From Aquila chrysaetos chrysaetos (taxonomy: Eukaryota; Chordata; Aves; Accipitriformes; Accipitridae): 64,000 nucleotides of DNA. A program made the translations under genes and the position numbers. The notes under the pieces are model-generated. The model saw only the letters and a program-made list of their open reading frames with translations, made no database searches and had not been told where the DNA came from. The stretch is from the NCBI RefSeq assembly GCF_900496995.4, contig NC_044012.1, forward strand, positions 23,846,759-23,910,758, read 5' to 3'. This document shows positions 1 through 13,000 of the stretch, piece after piece (the stretch's first letter is position 1; each line of letters opens with the position of its first letter).

Positions 1-1089
1 TCCAGGCTCCTCTCTTTTTATGACTGTGACCCTAGGGAGCTCCCAGCCCTCGGGACAGAGCTGGGTCCACTCCTCCCAGACTCCCCCATCCAAGCACAGG
101 GAATTCAATCCTCAGCTGGTTTTGCCCAAGGCTTTGCTGTCCCTCCTGTGTGACAGCCCCTCCTTGGCTCTGCCACGAACCCAGGAGCCTGGGCCAACGC
201 CCCAGCCTGGCTTTGTCTCGGATGTGCTGACAAGGTCCTGGGAGTTTGGGTAGCACAAATAGGGGGGCTTGGCTCGCCTGGATCAATCTCTGCCTGCACA
301 AGTAAAGGAGCACCAAAGCCACCCAGGGCTGCTGTGGCCATCTGCAAGACTCCCTGAGAGCCCCCTCCCGGGGACATCTGTATCAGGCCAGGCTTAGGTT
401 TGAGCTAGAGCAGCTTATTTTCACGGGCAGTCTGCTGACGCGTCCACTGCAGGTGATGGGCATCTGCCACCTTCAGGGAGAGGTGGTGGGTGCCCATTCC
501 ACCAGGGCTCCCTGTAGTTTGAGCACAGAGGGGACAACCCAGATCCAGCCTTCTGCAGGGATCAGCAGCATCTTGCTATCTCAGCGGGAGGGTTGCTGGG
601 CTCACCTGAGCTTGCTTCTTATCTTTCCAATGTTAGAAGCCAAATATAATCTGCTTTAAAAAGTCTGCCCTGCCAGCCTGAGGGCCTCTGCACCCCTGGG
701 AAAGTGGTCTGTGTTTCAAGACCCAGGTGCCCTCAGATGCAGGCACATCCTGGTCTCACCACAAGGCGACCTTGGTATGTGCTTGTGAAGGTCCCTGGTA
801 CCCAGGCAGGAGAGGGACCCCCTCCCCACCTCCTGGCCAAGCTGCACATAACCAGCCAGTGGAGAGGTGCAGCCCACGGATGCCTGGCCCCTGTGTCCCC
901 AAATGCAGTTGGTGGCGATTGGGGAGCTATGGAAACTGGAAACAATTGAGTCTTCCCACTCCATCACCCTCCCCTTAAACCATCGCAGCAGCTCGCAGCC
1001 AGAGAAGCCAGCCCTTGGAAATGGCATTATCCCGCTCTCCAGGGGAAGGTAAGAGTGGGCAACTTTGCTCCATCGTGATGGGTGCTGCG

Positions 1090-1113
1090 TAATTGAAAAT
1101 GCTGATTAATGCT
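1090..1113. promoter_or_regulatory. AT island with homeodomain-type sites
   Basis: TAATTG and GATTAATG cores lie within 25 bases inside otherwise GC-rich DNA about 8.7 kb upstream of NDRG4. The pattern resembles a small enhancer core, but only the motif density is seen; function is inferred. Confidence 0.2.
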
Positions 1114-2885
1114 GCCTTTGAGAATGTGCCAGTCTCTGGCCTCCAAGGAGAGAGACCCTGCTGTCTCTGCTCTGTCTCACGCCTATCAACTTGCTAACAC
1201 ATCTGCACACATGCAGTCACTCTGAACAGCTCAGCTCTGCTTTGCTGACAGGTATTTATTTAAAGCCTGGCTTGCCTCCGAAAAGGGACTGTCACAGAAG
1301 CGGCACGGCGGGGCCAGGCACTGCTGCTGCCTGCTCGTGTGGCCAGGAGGAGGCAGGGAGGGATGGAGGGGGCTGCTCAGGAGAGATAGGCAGGAGGTTG
1401 GCTTGTGGGCCCAAAGGCCTTGGCAGCCTAGCAAGTCACAGAGGGGCTGCCGGTGGGCTCTGCAGGTGAGGACCTGGGAAATAGCCAGACACCAGAAGAG
1501 GTGTCACCCAGTGGTGGGAGAACTCTTCATATGCCAGGCCTGTTCCCACAGCCGTCTGTCTCTCCTGGTGCCTCTCTATGTGTTTTGAGGCACCTCTTGC
1601 CCAAAGCAACTCGTTTGCTCGTGCTAAGACATCTTTATGCCACATTACGCATCCTTCATTTTGTACCTTTTCTTTGAGTGCCTTTCTCTATTTGTCCCTG
1701 GTGCAGCTCCGAGGGGTGTTGGGAGGGCACACTGCAGTGGGGTTGGAGGCTGCACCCACTTTGGTGCCTGCAAAACCCAAGGGAGATGGGTGAACCCTTC
1801 AGTGGTTTCCATGTATTTTGATCAAGGTTCTGGTGCTCCTGGAGGTGGTTTGAGACTTTGAGATGGAGATTCTTGGACGCTCAGCTCTTCCCTGGCCGTG
1901 GTGGGCTCCCTGGAGCAAAGAGCAACAGAGAGATCCCCTCAGCACCCATGCCTTCAGCCTCCTCTCTGCCCCTCCTGGGACAAGCTGTTTCCAGGGCAGT
2001 CAAGGGGATGTTTGTATCCACGCTCCCTGCCAGATGCATCTGATGCCCCCTGCTCTGGAAAGCCACACACTGTCCCCTCTGCATGGATGCAGGAGCTCGA
2101 GTGGACGCCAGCTCCCGAGGGACTCCTGCATCCTCCACCTGGCTCTGCAGCAGCAATGGCAGGCGCTGGAGTGATGCCTAGTTGCATTGGCGCAGCTGGG
2201 CTGGTGCAGGAGGAGGAGGAGGGCCTGCCTCTCCACCTTCTGCTCATTTAGGAGTGGAGATCTCCCTCTGGCCCTCCAGACCCACAAAGTGCAATGCCTA
2301 AGCTGAGATTAGAGTCGAGCAGCTTCATCGCAAGGAGAAGGGAGTTCAAGGCAGCACGGTGCCGCACACACCCTGCAGACATACTGAGCTCCAGGGCCAG
2401 ATACTCCCTTTGTGAATCAACTTTGCTCTGCCGTGCTTGGCCAATCAATGCAGCTGATGGACCCAGACTTTCAGTTCCAGGCATTGCTTGCCTGTGCAGA
2501 GGCAGCTTTGGAAACAGCTGACAGCAAAGTCCCCGGGGCTGCCTTGCTCCTGGCCCAAGAGTGCAGCTGAGCCATGGGAATTTTTCTTGGCGTGTTGCTG
2601 GGCTTTTCTTTTTTTCTGGCTTTTGGACAAAATCCTCCCGTTTCCCTGAGGCAGAAGGGCTGTGAGCGCAGGGAGGAGCAGGGGTCAGAGGAGCAGCTGT
2701 CCTGCAGAACTGGTGGGAGGCTTGAGCAGCGAAAGTAGCGGGGACTCCGGGTTTGAATGAAGAGAGAAACTTGAACGGGGACCAGCCCTGTTAGAGGGAC
2801 GTAGGAGAACATCTCGTTAGGGCAGAGCCTGCAGCCAGGATGGAAAATTACTGGTAGCCCCGTGTTGCAAGGGCAGGAGGCAGTC

Positions 2886-2918
2886 GGGGGGGGGGGGGGG
2901 GGGGGGGGGAGGGGGGGG
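2886..2918 (+). repeat. Poly-G tract (24 G, A, 8 G)
   Basis: Twenty-four consecutive G, one A, then eight G. It can form G-quadruplex DNA on the plus strand. Its exact length is unreliable because long homopolymers are error-prone in sequencing. Confidence 0.9.
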
Positions 2919-5900
2919 CTGGCGGCTTGCCAGCCCCAGCACATGCTTTGTGCTGTGGTGGGGGAGCAGACAGGGCACAGTGCATCTCTGCCCTGTGCCA
3001 GGTCATGGAGGCACTGCTCCCTGTCCTGAGCTCGCGGGCTGCATCGCAGGGAGAGGATGCTGAACTCCCTGCAGGATTGCATCTTCCCAGGCAGCTTCAG
3101 CAAAATGTGTGGTGTTAGGCTGGAGAGCAGCCTGCAGGCCAAGCCATAAGCTCATGCACGGGCAGTGCCACATCGCAGCCTCCCCTTGTTCTGCATGAAG
3201 CCCAGCGGTTCTGGGGGGACTGACCCAGCCCAGGGCCAATCTGGAGGCTCTGGGCAGGGTTTGAGGAGTCTCTTTTGGGGTGTCCAAGGTCCAATTGCCC
3301 TGCTGTCATTCTGACCCTGATTATTTTGGAGCCAGCAAGCTGTGGGCCTTTCACTGCCCTGCGAATGCAAGGCTGGGGCAGATCGTGCCTGCCCTAGGGT
3401 GGGCAGGCAATGGGATGCAGGATGGGGCCCATCACCAACAGCCGTTGCTCCAGCACTGCTGCCTCAAACCCAGGCCAGCCTGATAGCCCCCTTGCTACGG
3501 CCATGGCATGCAAGCTGGCCAGGCACAAGCACATCCCCACGGCCACCGAGGTCAGCCTCTTGCTGCTTTGTGTGCACTGCTGCTTTCTGAGAGATGGCTT
3601 CTGGGCATTTGGAAATAGGCCCTTGGGATATGTCTCACTAACTGCTAATTTCCTTGTTTCTCCCCCTTTTGAACAGCTTGGCCAAAACAGCCCATCAAAG
3701 GTCCAAGGCTGAGCAAGGCAGGGCCAGCAGCCACATGCTCCAAACAATGTCTTTATTTAAGGGCAGCAAAAAAAACATCACACTTGCGCACAACCAAGGC
3801 TAAATTTAGCTCTGACTCCTCTGGCATCATCACTGGACTGCATGCGCCTCGGGGTGGTACCTAATCTCTGTGAAACCCTTCGATACAGGCACATCGACCA
3901 TGCCGATCCCCTGCCCAGCCAACATGGGCATCCAGCACATCTGCCCTGGGCTGCTTCTCTTCCTGCCCCCAAATTAGCCCCGTGTGCAGTGCAGGATGCA
4001 CCCTGGAGCTGTCAGCCATGCGTCAAACCCTGCCCTGCCTTGGAGCTTGGATTCAGACCTCTGCTTCCCTTGCTGGTCATCTCTATGATTGCTCTCCGCC
4101 AGTGGCAGCTGTGTGCTCTGTCCATCACTAGGTGTTCTCCACCGGATGGGTCCTCGCGGCACTGCCAGCACTGGGTGCCGCTGTGGGAAGGGTGGCCAAG
4201 GTGTGCGGAGGTACCTGCAGCGGGGTTGGGGGTCCTAGCTCACCTCTGCCAGGTTGAGATGGCACTGTGGTCCTTAGAACAGGAGCTTTGGGGAGGAACA
4301 GGGCCATGCTGAAGGGTTTTTGTTAGTTTTATGGCCTTTACCCTCTTTTTCATGAAATCTGTCCAGGTTTCTTCCAAAAATGGAGGAAATGAAAGGTCCC
4401 AGGGCCTCGTGTCCTGCCACCTCCCCTCTGCCAGCAGCAGCATCGCTGGGTTCAGTACTTCTGGCGTCTCTGCCTCTCCACTTGCAGGTGTGACTGCTGA
4501 GGTAGCAGCAATGCCGGGGATCCTGGCTAGAAGGGCAGCCCATTGCTCTCAAGCTGGTCTTGTTCAAGAAAGATGACTCTTGGAGAGAGAGGGGGGCCCT
4601 GCTGGGAGCACAGCTTTTGCTGGAGTTTTGCTGGAGCCCCAGCAGCATCCCCATCTCAGCTCCCTTTTCCCCATCCACCTGCCCCACTCTCCACCACATC
4701 ACACTGAAAACTGAGCTGCTGTAAGGATAAGGCTTGTGAGCCTGGCAGCCCCTCCCTGGACTCAGCTGCTCTGTGCCTCAGTTTCCCTACCAACAAATCC
4801 CGCAAGACAACCTCCTACATGGAGTTACGTGAAATCTTCATGTGGATGTTTCCAGCTTGCAGTGGTGCTCGGTACAGGTAGACAGTGTAAAACCCTTCCC
4901 CACCCCTGCACATAACCCTGGCCTTCAGGGACGATCTGAAGCCCCTGTCACTACATGGGGTCAGCCGGATCTGTCCCAGGGCCTGGGACTGCAGCCCCTG
5001 GCTGTCTGCTGTGCTCTGGCTACAGAGCTGTGACTCAGAGCGGCTCCGGCTGGGGGACAGAAAGGAGCTGCCACTTTTGCATCAGTGATGACAGCCCTCC
5101 CATGCTCCCCATGCCACTGCTGGCATTGGCAGTGCCGTGGAAAATTACCCTGTGCTGCCGGTGGAGGAGTAAACTGATGCATGGGGGAAGGAAGGGGCTA
5201 CAAAATCACACTGGCTGGGATGTGTCCTTGAGAAACACACCAGACAGCTGGGGTGGAGGGGTCCAGCTCCCAGCCAGGGGGCTTCAAATAGCGTCTCCTG
5301 CTGCCTGCTGCCTGACTCGGCCCCCTCCACTCGCCGTGGGGAAGGATGGAGGCTGGCTGGGGACGAGGGGGTGAATGGCCCTGGGATGGTACACTCTGCT
5401 CCAGCCCGCAGTGGCAGGGCAGAGGCTCAGGTCTGGCGAGCGGCACCGTGATTCTGGCAGCCTTTCCTATGCTACTTATGACCCGACTCGCCCCACAGCA
5501 CCCAACTTCTTCCTCCCACTTCTGGCTCCTGTCCTGCTGGGGTGGACGCCCGGCACACCGTGGCACAGATGAGGTGGCTCCCAGGCTGCTCGGGCTTTGC
5601 AGGAGCCCAGCCAGGATTTGCTGTGCTGCTGGGGAGACCGATAGCTGGCTGCCAGCACAGGTGGGGACCCCAGCCCTGAGCGGCACAGAGGGACGGCTCA
5701 CTGCGGGGTGTATTCGGAGCTCGGTTTGGCCCCTCAGAACCACTTGCTTTGGTGGACCAAGGTTTGGGGTGTTGGCCTGATGGCCAGCCTGAGCCTGTGT
5801 CCATCACCACCCAACGGCTCTGGTATGTGTGGCAGCACAAAGAAGGTGGGAATCTGGCCCCAGCCCCAGGAGACCATAGCAAAGCCCAGTTGGGAGAAAC

Positions 5901-6507
5901 CGAGGGGTTTGGCTGTGGCAGCAATTGGTGGATACCCCTCTCTGGGTGGGCCATGGGCAACGGGGAACATCCCCTGTGCTTGACATATCTCCAACACGAT
6001 CTTCCCTCTTTGGCGCAAGAGATGGGACATCACTCAGACAGCTGTGGCCCAACTTCAACGTCACCACCGACATCTCCGGGCAAAGGGCTCCTCGGGTCCT
6101 TGGGAAGCGCTGGTGCCACAGCAGAACCTGGAAATGAGCATCGGGGGGGTGACTAAATGCCATGAGACGACACAAGTCTGCAAGCAGCATCCCCAAACCC
6201 CCAGCAAGATCCTGGGGAGACCTCCCTGGTGCCATGTCTGGAACCAGACCTTTGACTGGCTTAGTGTCGCATGGCTGAGCTAAAAGCACAGGGAGAGCCA
6301 TGTGGAAAATGCCATGTTGACCTGCGTTAAAAGTGCAATGAAAAATAATGTGGAAAAATCCTTGCTGTAAAACTCCCTCGCTTTCCTTTAATCACGCAAT
6401 TCAGGATGCGGATAGCTCTGGGTGCAGGGGATTTCTGAACTCCCACATGGGGTGACACCCCAGTCCTTTCAGCTTAGAGCATGCAGAGCTTGTGCTCTTC
6501 CCAAGCC

Positions 6508-6529
6508 TAATTAATTGTGCAATTATTTC
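6508..6529. promoter_or_regulatory. AT island with clustered homeodomain sites
   Basis: TAATTAATTG is followed closely by CAATTATT, with a TGATAAAG (GATA/TCF-like) motif about 60 bases downstream, in a GC-rich neighbourhood 3.3 kb upstream of the NDRG4 CpG island. Candidate enhancer only. Confidence 0.2.
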
Positions 6530-8439
6530 AGCCACATGGTCCTGCTCCTTTGGCAAGGTAGCCATCTAAAAGCTGTTATTTGATAAAGTTGGACTTCATG
6601 TGGAGAAGATAAATCCCCAGTGTGAAAAATCATTTATTCCTGTAGGAATGCCTGGCAACTGGAGGAGGAGGAGGAGGTTTAAATTTGCCCAGTGTCAGGA
6701 AGATCTGAATCCCACCCTGTCTCATCCCCGAGGAAACCCCTTGGCTGCTAGACCTGCAGAAGAGGGTGAAAGGCAGCCCTGAAGACAGGGAAGATCTGAC
6801 CCCATTGAAGTGCTGCCTGTTGGGCTGGCTCCTAGTTGAGGGATTAAAGGGTCCCTGTGCTCCCTGACATCCTGAGTGTTTTCTCCCTTTGAGGTGAGAA
6901 GGTGAACACAGCCTGGATGAAGAGCTCCTGGTGACTCAGCGGGAGAGGCTGAAATCAGCTGAAAACTGGTTGCCATCCAAAAAGCCTGGGACAAGCTGTT
7001 AAAACAGAGGTACCAGGGATGGAGATGAATGTCTGTATCAGCAGACGTTCCTCCAGCCCCTCAGCAGGCGTTTGTATGATGAGCTGCCTGTGGCCGCTCT
7101 CAAGGCACCCCATGGTCCAGCAGTGAAAGGTGCTGGGAAGCACAGGGGTACATTGGCCACCACGGCTGGCCGAGGGGCGATGAGGCTGAGGTCTGGGATG
7201 CCTGGTTCAACCCAGGTGCTGAGAGCAGCCTGTGGGCACCTGCTGCCATCCTGGGAATTTAGGGTTGGGGGCAAACTTGGATCTCTGGATGAGGGTGGTG
7301 CTAATAAGACCCTGGTTCAACCCTCTCGAGATGCCAGCACTGCTCCCAAGGCCCATGGCTGGGGGTTACAGGAACCACCAAGAAATCCCTTTCCAGGCCA
7401 GTCTATGTCTGTTGCCGGCTGGTCCCCAGGACCTCTAGGGCAGAGGTTGTCCCCGAGATCGCAGCACCCAAATCCTGACCTTCTTGCAGCATCTTGCATG
7501 GACCCCTCTTGGTGTAGGAGAACCTGAGCCTCATGTCCTGCAAGAAACCTTTGCTTTCCCAAGCTGACAAGTAAATAGCACTGATACACAGGATGAAGCA
7601 GCATCAGGCCCTGACTCATGCATGCCACCTTTGCAATGGAGATATGAAATATTTTGTCTGGACTCTCCTGGCAAAAATGCCCAGCAGAGAAGAGAAGCGA
7701 GTGATAGCATGGACACCAGACCAGACCCCTGCCCTGAGGAGCAGCCTGAGTCCTCCCAGGTGAGGATCATGTGGGGCTGGGTTCGATGGGGAACCAAGCC
7801 CATGGAGGGGAGGTGATGGGGTCCTCAGCAGTTTCCCCATGGGGGTGTTTTGGTAAGGCCCAGTTTTGAATGGCATGTCCTGTGCCATAGCCTCAGGCAA
7901 CTTGGGAGTGGAGACTGTTACATTCCTAACTGTGGAAAAAAATGAATTAAAGTGATACCAAAGAAGTACAGGGGAAGGAACAATGGCAGGATGGGCTTGC
8001 CCAGCTTGGAGGCAAGGGGGAATCAGCCCTTGCTCTAGGGGCAGGCTGGGGCCCTCTGTCCTCACTGGACCAGCTGTCCCAATTCAGGACACAGGCTTGC
8101 TTTATAACCTGCCAGCTTGGGAGCCCCTGGCTCCTTTAGAAACTGGGAGCACCATTACAAGGGTGGTGGGCAAACCTCCACAGACTGGCGGCCCTGCAGA
8201 GCTGGTGGCCTGTGACATTGCGGGATCACAGCCAGGGCAGAGGGAGGCACCACCAGCATCCCCACCTCATGCAGAAGATGAGGGTCCTGCATCTTCCCCA
8301 GTGTGGGACTGGCCCTCTCCAACCACCCCCATGGCAGTGTTCACAGCCCTGGTTTTGCCTGGCCCAAACAGCCACCCCACAAGCTCCTCCTCTACCCCAA
8401 ACAGCTGCCAGCATCAATATGTGGGGCGGTCATCACCAT

Positions 8440-8990
8440 CCCAGCCACGGCCTCTACTCCTGGCTGATCCTTCAGACACCATGGCTATCACCATCCTCAC
8501 TCCCTGGCACCCCCAGACCATTATGGTCCTGCTGTGGGGACACTCATTGCACAGGTCCCACTTATCCTGGGACCACCTGGGCCCCTTGACCATGACCATC
8601 CTATGCCCAGGGGAACCTGCACCCCTGTGTCCAGAGGACCCTCAGGTCCCTTGTCATCCTTATTCTTGGATACTCCTAGGCCCTTTGGCCTTCATGGCCC
8701 CACTCCCCGGGACTCCCTAGACCCCTTGGCCATAATAGCTCTGCTCCAGGTTTCCCTGTTGCACAGGTCCCCTCTTGTCCTGGGATCGTTCCTGGGCACC
8801 TTGATCATCACCATCCCCTGCTCTTGGGGACTCCCTGACGCCTTGGGCATGGCCCCATATCTGGGGTTCCCCAAGGCTCCCACCGTCCCCTGCTCCTGGG
8901 ACCCCATGACCGCAGGAACCCCCTGGACCCATTAGCCATCATGGTCCAGCTCTGGGACCTCCATGGTTCCCTACAGGGTGATGTGTGCCA
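8440..8990 (+). repeat. Degenerate tandem repeat upstream of the NDRG4 promoter
   Basis: Phrases of the type CCTTGGCCATCATGG followed by CTGCTCCTGGGA recur irregularly through this block with many substitutions. It looks like an old, decayed minisatellite. It runs directly into the younger 30-31 bp array, so the two may be successive expansions at one unstable site. Confidence 0.5.
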
Positions 8991-8998
8991 CCCCCACG

Positions 8999-9553
8999 TG
9001 CAGAACTCCCTCTCCCGTGTAACCCCCCTGGCAGCACTCCATCGCCCCCATAACCCCCCCGGCAGCGCTCCATCTCCCGTGTATCCCCCTGGCAGCACTC
9101 CATCGCCCCTGTAACCCCCCTGGCAGTGCTCCATCTCCGCTGTAACCCCCCCAGCAGTGCTCCATCTCCCGTGTATCCCCCTGGCAGCACTCCATCGTCC
9201 CTCTAACCCCCCTGGCAGTGCTCCATCTCCGCTGTAACCCCCCCAGCAGCACTCCGTCTCCCCTGTAAACCCCCTGGCAGCACTCCATCGCCCCTGTAAC
9301 CCCCACAGCAGCGCTCCATCTCCCGTGTATCCCCCCCGGCAGCACTCCATCGCCCCTGTAACCCCCACAGCAGCGCTCCATCTCCCGTGTATCCCCCCCG
9401 GCAGCACTCCATCGCCCCTGTAACCCCCCCAGCAGCGCTCCATCTCCCCTGGAACACCCCCGGCAGTGCTCCATCTCCCCTGGAACACCCCCAGCAGCGC
9501 TCCATCTCCCGTGTAACCCCCCAGCACCCCTCCGTCTCCCCTGCAATCCCCTC
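8999..9553 (+). repeat. 30-31 bp minisatellite, about 18 copies
   Basis: About eighteen head-to-tail copies of a 30-31 base unit whose core reads CAGCACTCCATCGCCCCTG followed by TAACCCCCC and a spacer. Two unit types, one with CATCGCCCCTGTAA and one with CATCTCCCGTGTAT, alternate over much of the array, making a higher-order dimer of about 61 bases. Some adjacent dimers are nearly identical, so the array is fairly recent. It ends at the CpG island holding NDRG4 exon 1. Long open frames on the minus strand here are a by-product of the repeat. Confidence 0.92.
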
Positions 9554-10060
9554 CTCCCCCAGCCCCGGCCCGGGCCCATTGTCCTCCTGGAGACCCCCGG
9601 TGCCGGCCCCGTTCCCGGCCCCGTCCCCTCCCCTCGGGCCCCGGCGAGGGGAGGAACCGGCCCGGCGGGGGCCGTGCCCAGCCTCGCCCCTGCGCCGCCC
9701 TGAGCGCCTCGCACCGGCACCGGCACCGGCTCCGCTCGCTCCCCGCGCCGGGGCCCGCCGCCGCCGCCGCCCCCTCCCTCCGCTCCGCCCCGCCCGCCGG
9801 CGGCGCCGGGACCCGCCGCCCCGGCATGAAGGTGCTCCGGCACAAGATCGAGCTGCTGACAGGTACGGCCGGGCCCGGCCGCCCCCGCTCCCCCTCCCCG
9901 GGCGTGCTGGGGACGGGCGGGGGGCGAGGCTGTGAGGAGCGGGGCGCTGGCGTGATGGGGTTGGGGTCGGGGCGGGGGGGAAGAGCCTTCTGCCCCTGCC
10001 TAGGAGATGGGGCTGCCCCCCCCGCCCCCGCCGGTGCCTCTTCTCCCCCAGGGATGGGCT
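9545..10060 (+). promoter_or_regulatory. NDRG4: CpG island promoter of the long NDRG4 transcript
   Basis: The stretch is very GC- and CpG-dense, with repeated CGGCACCGG and CCGCCGCCG runs, no clear TATA box, and surrounds the first coding exon at 9,826. This is a typical housekeeping-style CpG promoter. In humans the NDRG4 CpG island is a known site of methylation in colorectal cancer. The transcription start cannot be placed from sequence alone. Confidence 0.75.
9826..9862 (+). CDS. NDRG4: NDRG4 coding exon 1 (long form)
   Basis: Encodes residues 1-13 ([13 protein letters not shown]), with the last codon split after its first base. The donor is G|GTACGG. The start matches the known long-form NDRG4 N terminus and sits in the CpG island. 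Confidence 0.93.
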
Positions 10061-13000
10061 GCTGGGGGGAACGATGCTTTTTGGGGTGCGGGAGGTGATG
10101 CCTGAGGAGGTGCCAGGGCTGCAGCGGAGGAAGCCCAGCCTGATGGTGCTGGGGGGGGGGGCAGCCTCCTGGCACGGGGGTCCGCCAAGCAGACAGCCAG
10201 GGTCGAGGGGGAGGGATGTGCCTGTGGGACTGCTGGAGCATCCCTTCAGCGCCTGCTCCTCCGCCAGCCTCCCCTGGGATTCTCCCTGCTGCCTGGGTGC
10301 CCCGAGGATGGGGATGGGGCTGGGGCTGGGGAGGAGGTTGCTCTTAGCAACAGCCACTGCGAGACAGCCTGCACCCCAGCAGAGCCCCCCGCTGCCGCCG
10401 CTGCCCCCCGAACCCGGGATGCTCAACCCCTGCATCAGTGGCACTGGTGGGTCTTGCGCTGTGGCCTGTCCGCTCCTGCGCTCCCTGGTTGGACCACACT
10501 GTTAGGCTGGTTTGTGGGGGCTGCTGGGGTGCAGACCCGTGCCCCCCCACGGGGGTAGAGCAAGCTCTGGGTGTTTATCCTGCACTGGCAGGGCGGGAGG
10601 TGGCCCAGGCTGTGTTACACCGGGGTTTTCCTCCACCTCATCGTGGGTCCTTAGCGGTCCTGCTCGGGGGATGATGCTGTGGGCATGCTTCCATGTCTCG
10701 GACTGGGCTGCAGGTTCCCTTCCTCCCTCTCCCTGCCTTGCTGGAGGTGGCCTTGGCTTCGCTGCCTGGCAGGGGCCAGCCCTCGGTCCTCCAGAATTGC
10801 TTCCCTGTCTGTTGCACGCTGCTCAGCCCAGAGAATCCGTGCCGACATCCCCTGGGTGCCACGTCTGCGCAGGGCAGGACACAGGTGGTTAGTGAGGAGA
10901 CTCCTGTGAGGCTGGTGGGTCATCCGAGGGACCCCTGCCTTCTGACCAGGCACACTGCCCAGTGTTAAACCCTTTCCACAGCCTCATGATGATGATAATA
11001 ATAACAATAATAATAATAATAATAATAATAATGATGATAGTGTATTTCCTTGCCATGTGCTGGTTCTCCTCCAATAAGCCAACACTGGACTGCAGATCCC
11101 TGGGGAAGGTAAGCCAACGTGGCTGTTTCCATCCCTGTCTATATATGCAGTGCCAGGGCCCCGGCAGGGCAGAGCACGAGTCCCAAACAGAGCATTAATG
11201 TCACACTGGGTTTGGGACTGATATGGGATTAGGGAGGAGGCGTGTGCCAGCTGTGCCCAGGAAATGGTGGCACTGCAGTGGGAAGGCAGAGTGGGAGCAG
11301 AGATGGGTGTGCTTGGGGCGGCACCCTGGGGATGGGTGCTGTTGAGGAGCATTGGGGCAAGCTGGAGTGAAAAGGGCTCGTTGCCAGCCACATGCCCCGG
11401 TGTGCGATGGGAACCAAATTGTTTTGGCTAGGAGACCTGGAGCCATGGCTTCCTCACCAGCCCTCCACAGTGACAGTGGCCCACCAGGCTGGGTGACACT
11501 ACCCACAGCCCCATTGCTGTGCTGGCAGGAGCAGGGACGAAGGTACCTTTGGAGTGCCATGGGAAGTGGAGCACCCATGGGAAGCTGGCAGCACGGCTGT
11601 GATCCTGCTCGCAGGCTGTTGCACCCATGGGACTCCCTGACATGCCGATCCCTCCTCCGTTCCTGCGCTCAGCACCACTTTAGGTGACCATCCATCCTGC
11701 ACTGAGGATGCTGCTTGGCACAGGGCTCTGCCACGTCCCTTCTGAGCCAGCTTTCCCCCCCACCACGCAAGCAAGGTCACAGGGCCTTTCCTCATTGCTC
11801 GGCCACCCTCCCTCCCATACTAGCTGGAGGCTTTAATTAATAAAGGCATTCACCATACACTAAGTGCTGTTCCCAGCCACCCTGGGGCTGCGGCCACACA
11901 GTGGGTTGGTGTGGTCAGCGTGGGACGCTCCTGCTCTCTTCCAGACCCAGCTACCGGTGAGGCTGATTTTCCTCCCATTTTTTAACCCTGGGATCATGCC
12001 CCAGGGGATCGCGGGGTGGCTCGGTTGGTGGCTCTGCAGGCTGCATCATCTCGGCTGTGCTGGTGGGCTGCAGGCGAGGACTATCCCGTTGTGCAAAGCC
12101 ATTTCCCCAGCAGCAGCCCAGCCTGGAGCAGCATGCCCCAGACGTGTGCCTCTCCATGGGGCTGTCAGCACCTCTTCCCACTGGAGTTTTGCGCGGCCCC
12201 TGGCACAGCGGGACCCTCTGTGCAGGGGGTGACATGGAGACCCCAGGCACTGGGTGCCGTAAGAGTGCCGGGAGGCTTCGCGGTGGTGTTTCTTCCTCCA
12301 AACAGTTCTGGTTTGTTGGATGGCTCCCAAGGAGCAAAGCAAAGTGTGGTGTCTGCAGAAAGCAGCCAGGTGGCATAGCCTGCTTGGTTTTTGAATGGAA
12401 AACCCAGTTGGATGAGCAAAAGCCAGCTTTGGAGGGGAGTTTATGACCAGCTCCTGTACTCCTGGTGGCCTTGCAATGCTCGTGGCATTGCTTGGCCTTT
12501 CCATATTGCCAGCCTGGGTTGACCCAGGTTTGAAGGTGGACAAAGTGTGGAGCAGGCTTGGCCAAGGCTGTGAATGGAGTGGGGTCCATGCCTGCTGCTG
12601 TGCTAGCGTGGCCCCTTATCATCCCCGGTATCCCCAGGGAGATTGCAAAGAGTGGGTAGCCAGTGGAAGGGGTGTGGGACTGGTGCTGGCCCATTCAGAG
12701 CAGCAACAACTCCTCCGAAGACTTGGCCTTGGGGAAGGGGTGGAAACAGAGGCTGTGAAGGCGAACACCTGAGGACTGGATCCTGCCTGAGCGCAAATAA
12801 TCCCCTTGCACTGGGACCTGCCAGTTACCCACCCCATCTATACACAGGGGAGCCTGGATTGTCCCCTGTGTCCCCCTTGTCTGTCACCTTCTGTGTGCAG
12901 CCAGCTGCTGGGGGCACAGGCATCCCCTTGCTGCCCTCTGCTTTCTAAGCTGGGCTCGTGCCTGTGGGTGTTTTTGGAGGTGCTGGCATTGGGGGGGTAC

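Larger units (their letters stand above)
1..8440. other. GC-rich intergenic DNA, no gene recognised
   Basis: I read both strands and found no exon or protein family that I recognise. Open frames here are short, overlap on both strands and look like chance frames in GC-rich DNA. GINS3, the gene upstream of NDRG4 in mammals, was looked for and not seen. The stretch holds a long G tract near 2,886 and AT-rich islands near 1,090 and 6,508, listed separately. It may carry distal regulatory DNA of NDRG4, but that is inference. Confidence 0.6.

Noticed and set aside
8808-10241. Minus-strand open frame of 477 codons, with overlapping 413- and 290-codon frames
   Set aside because: It translates the 30-31 bp minisatellite and the CpG island. 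Several frames are open at once, and the product is repeats of GDGALLGG/GRWSAARG with no family match.
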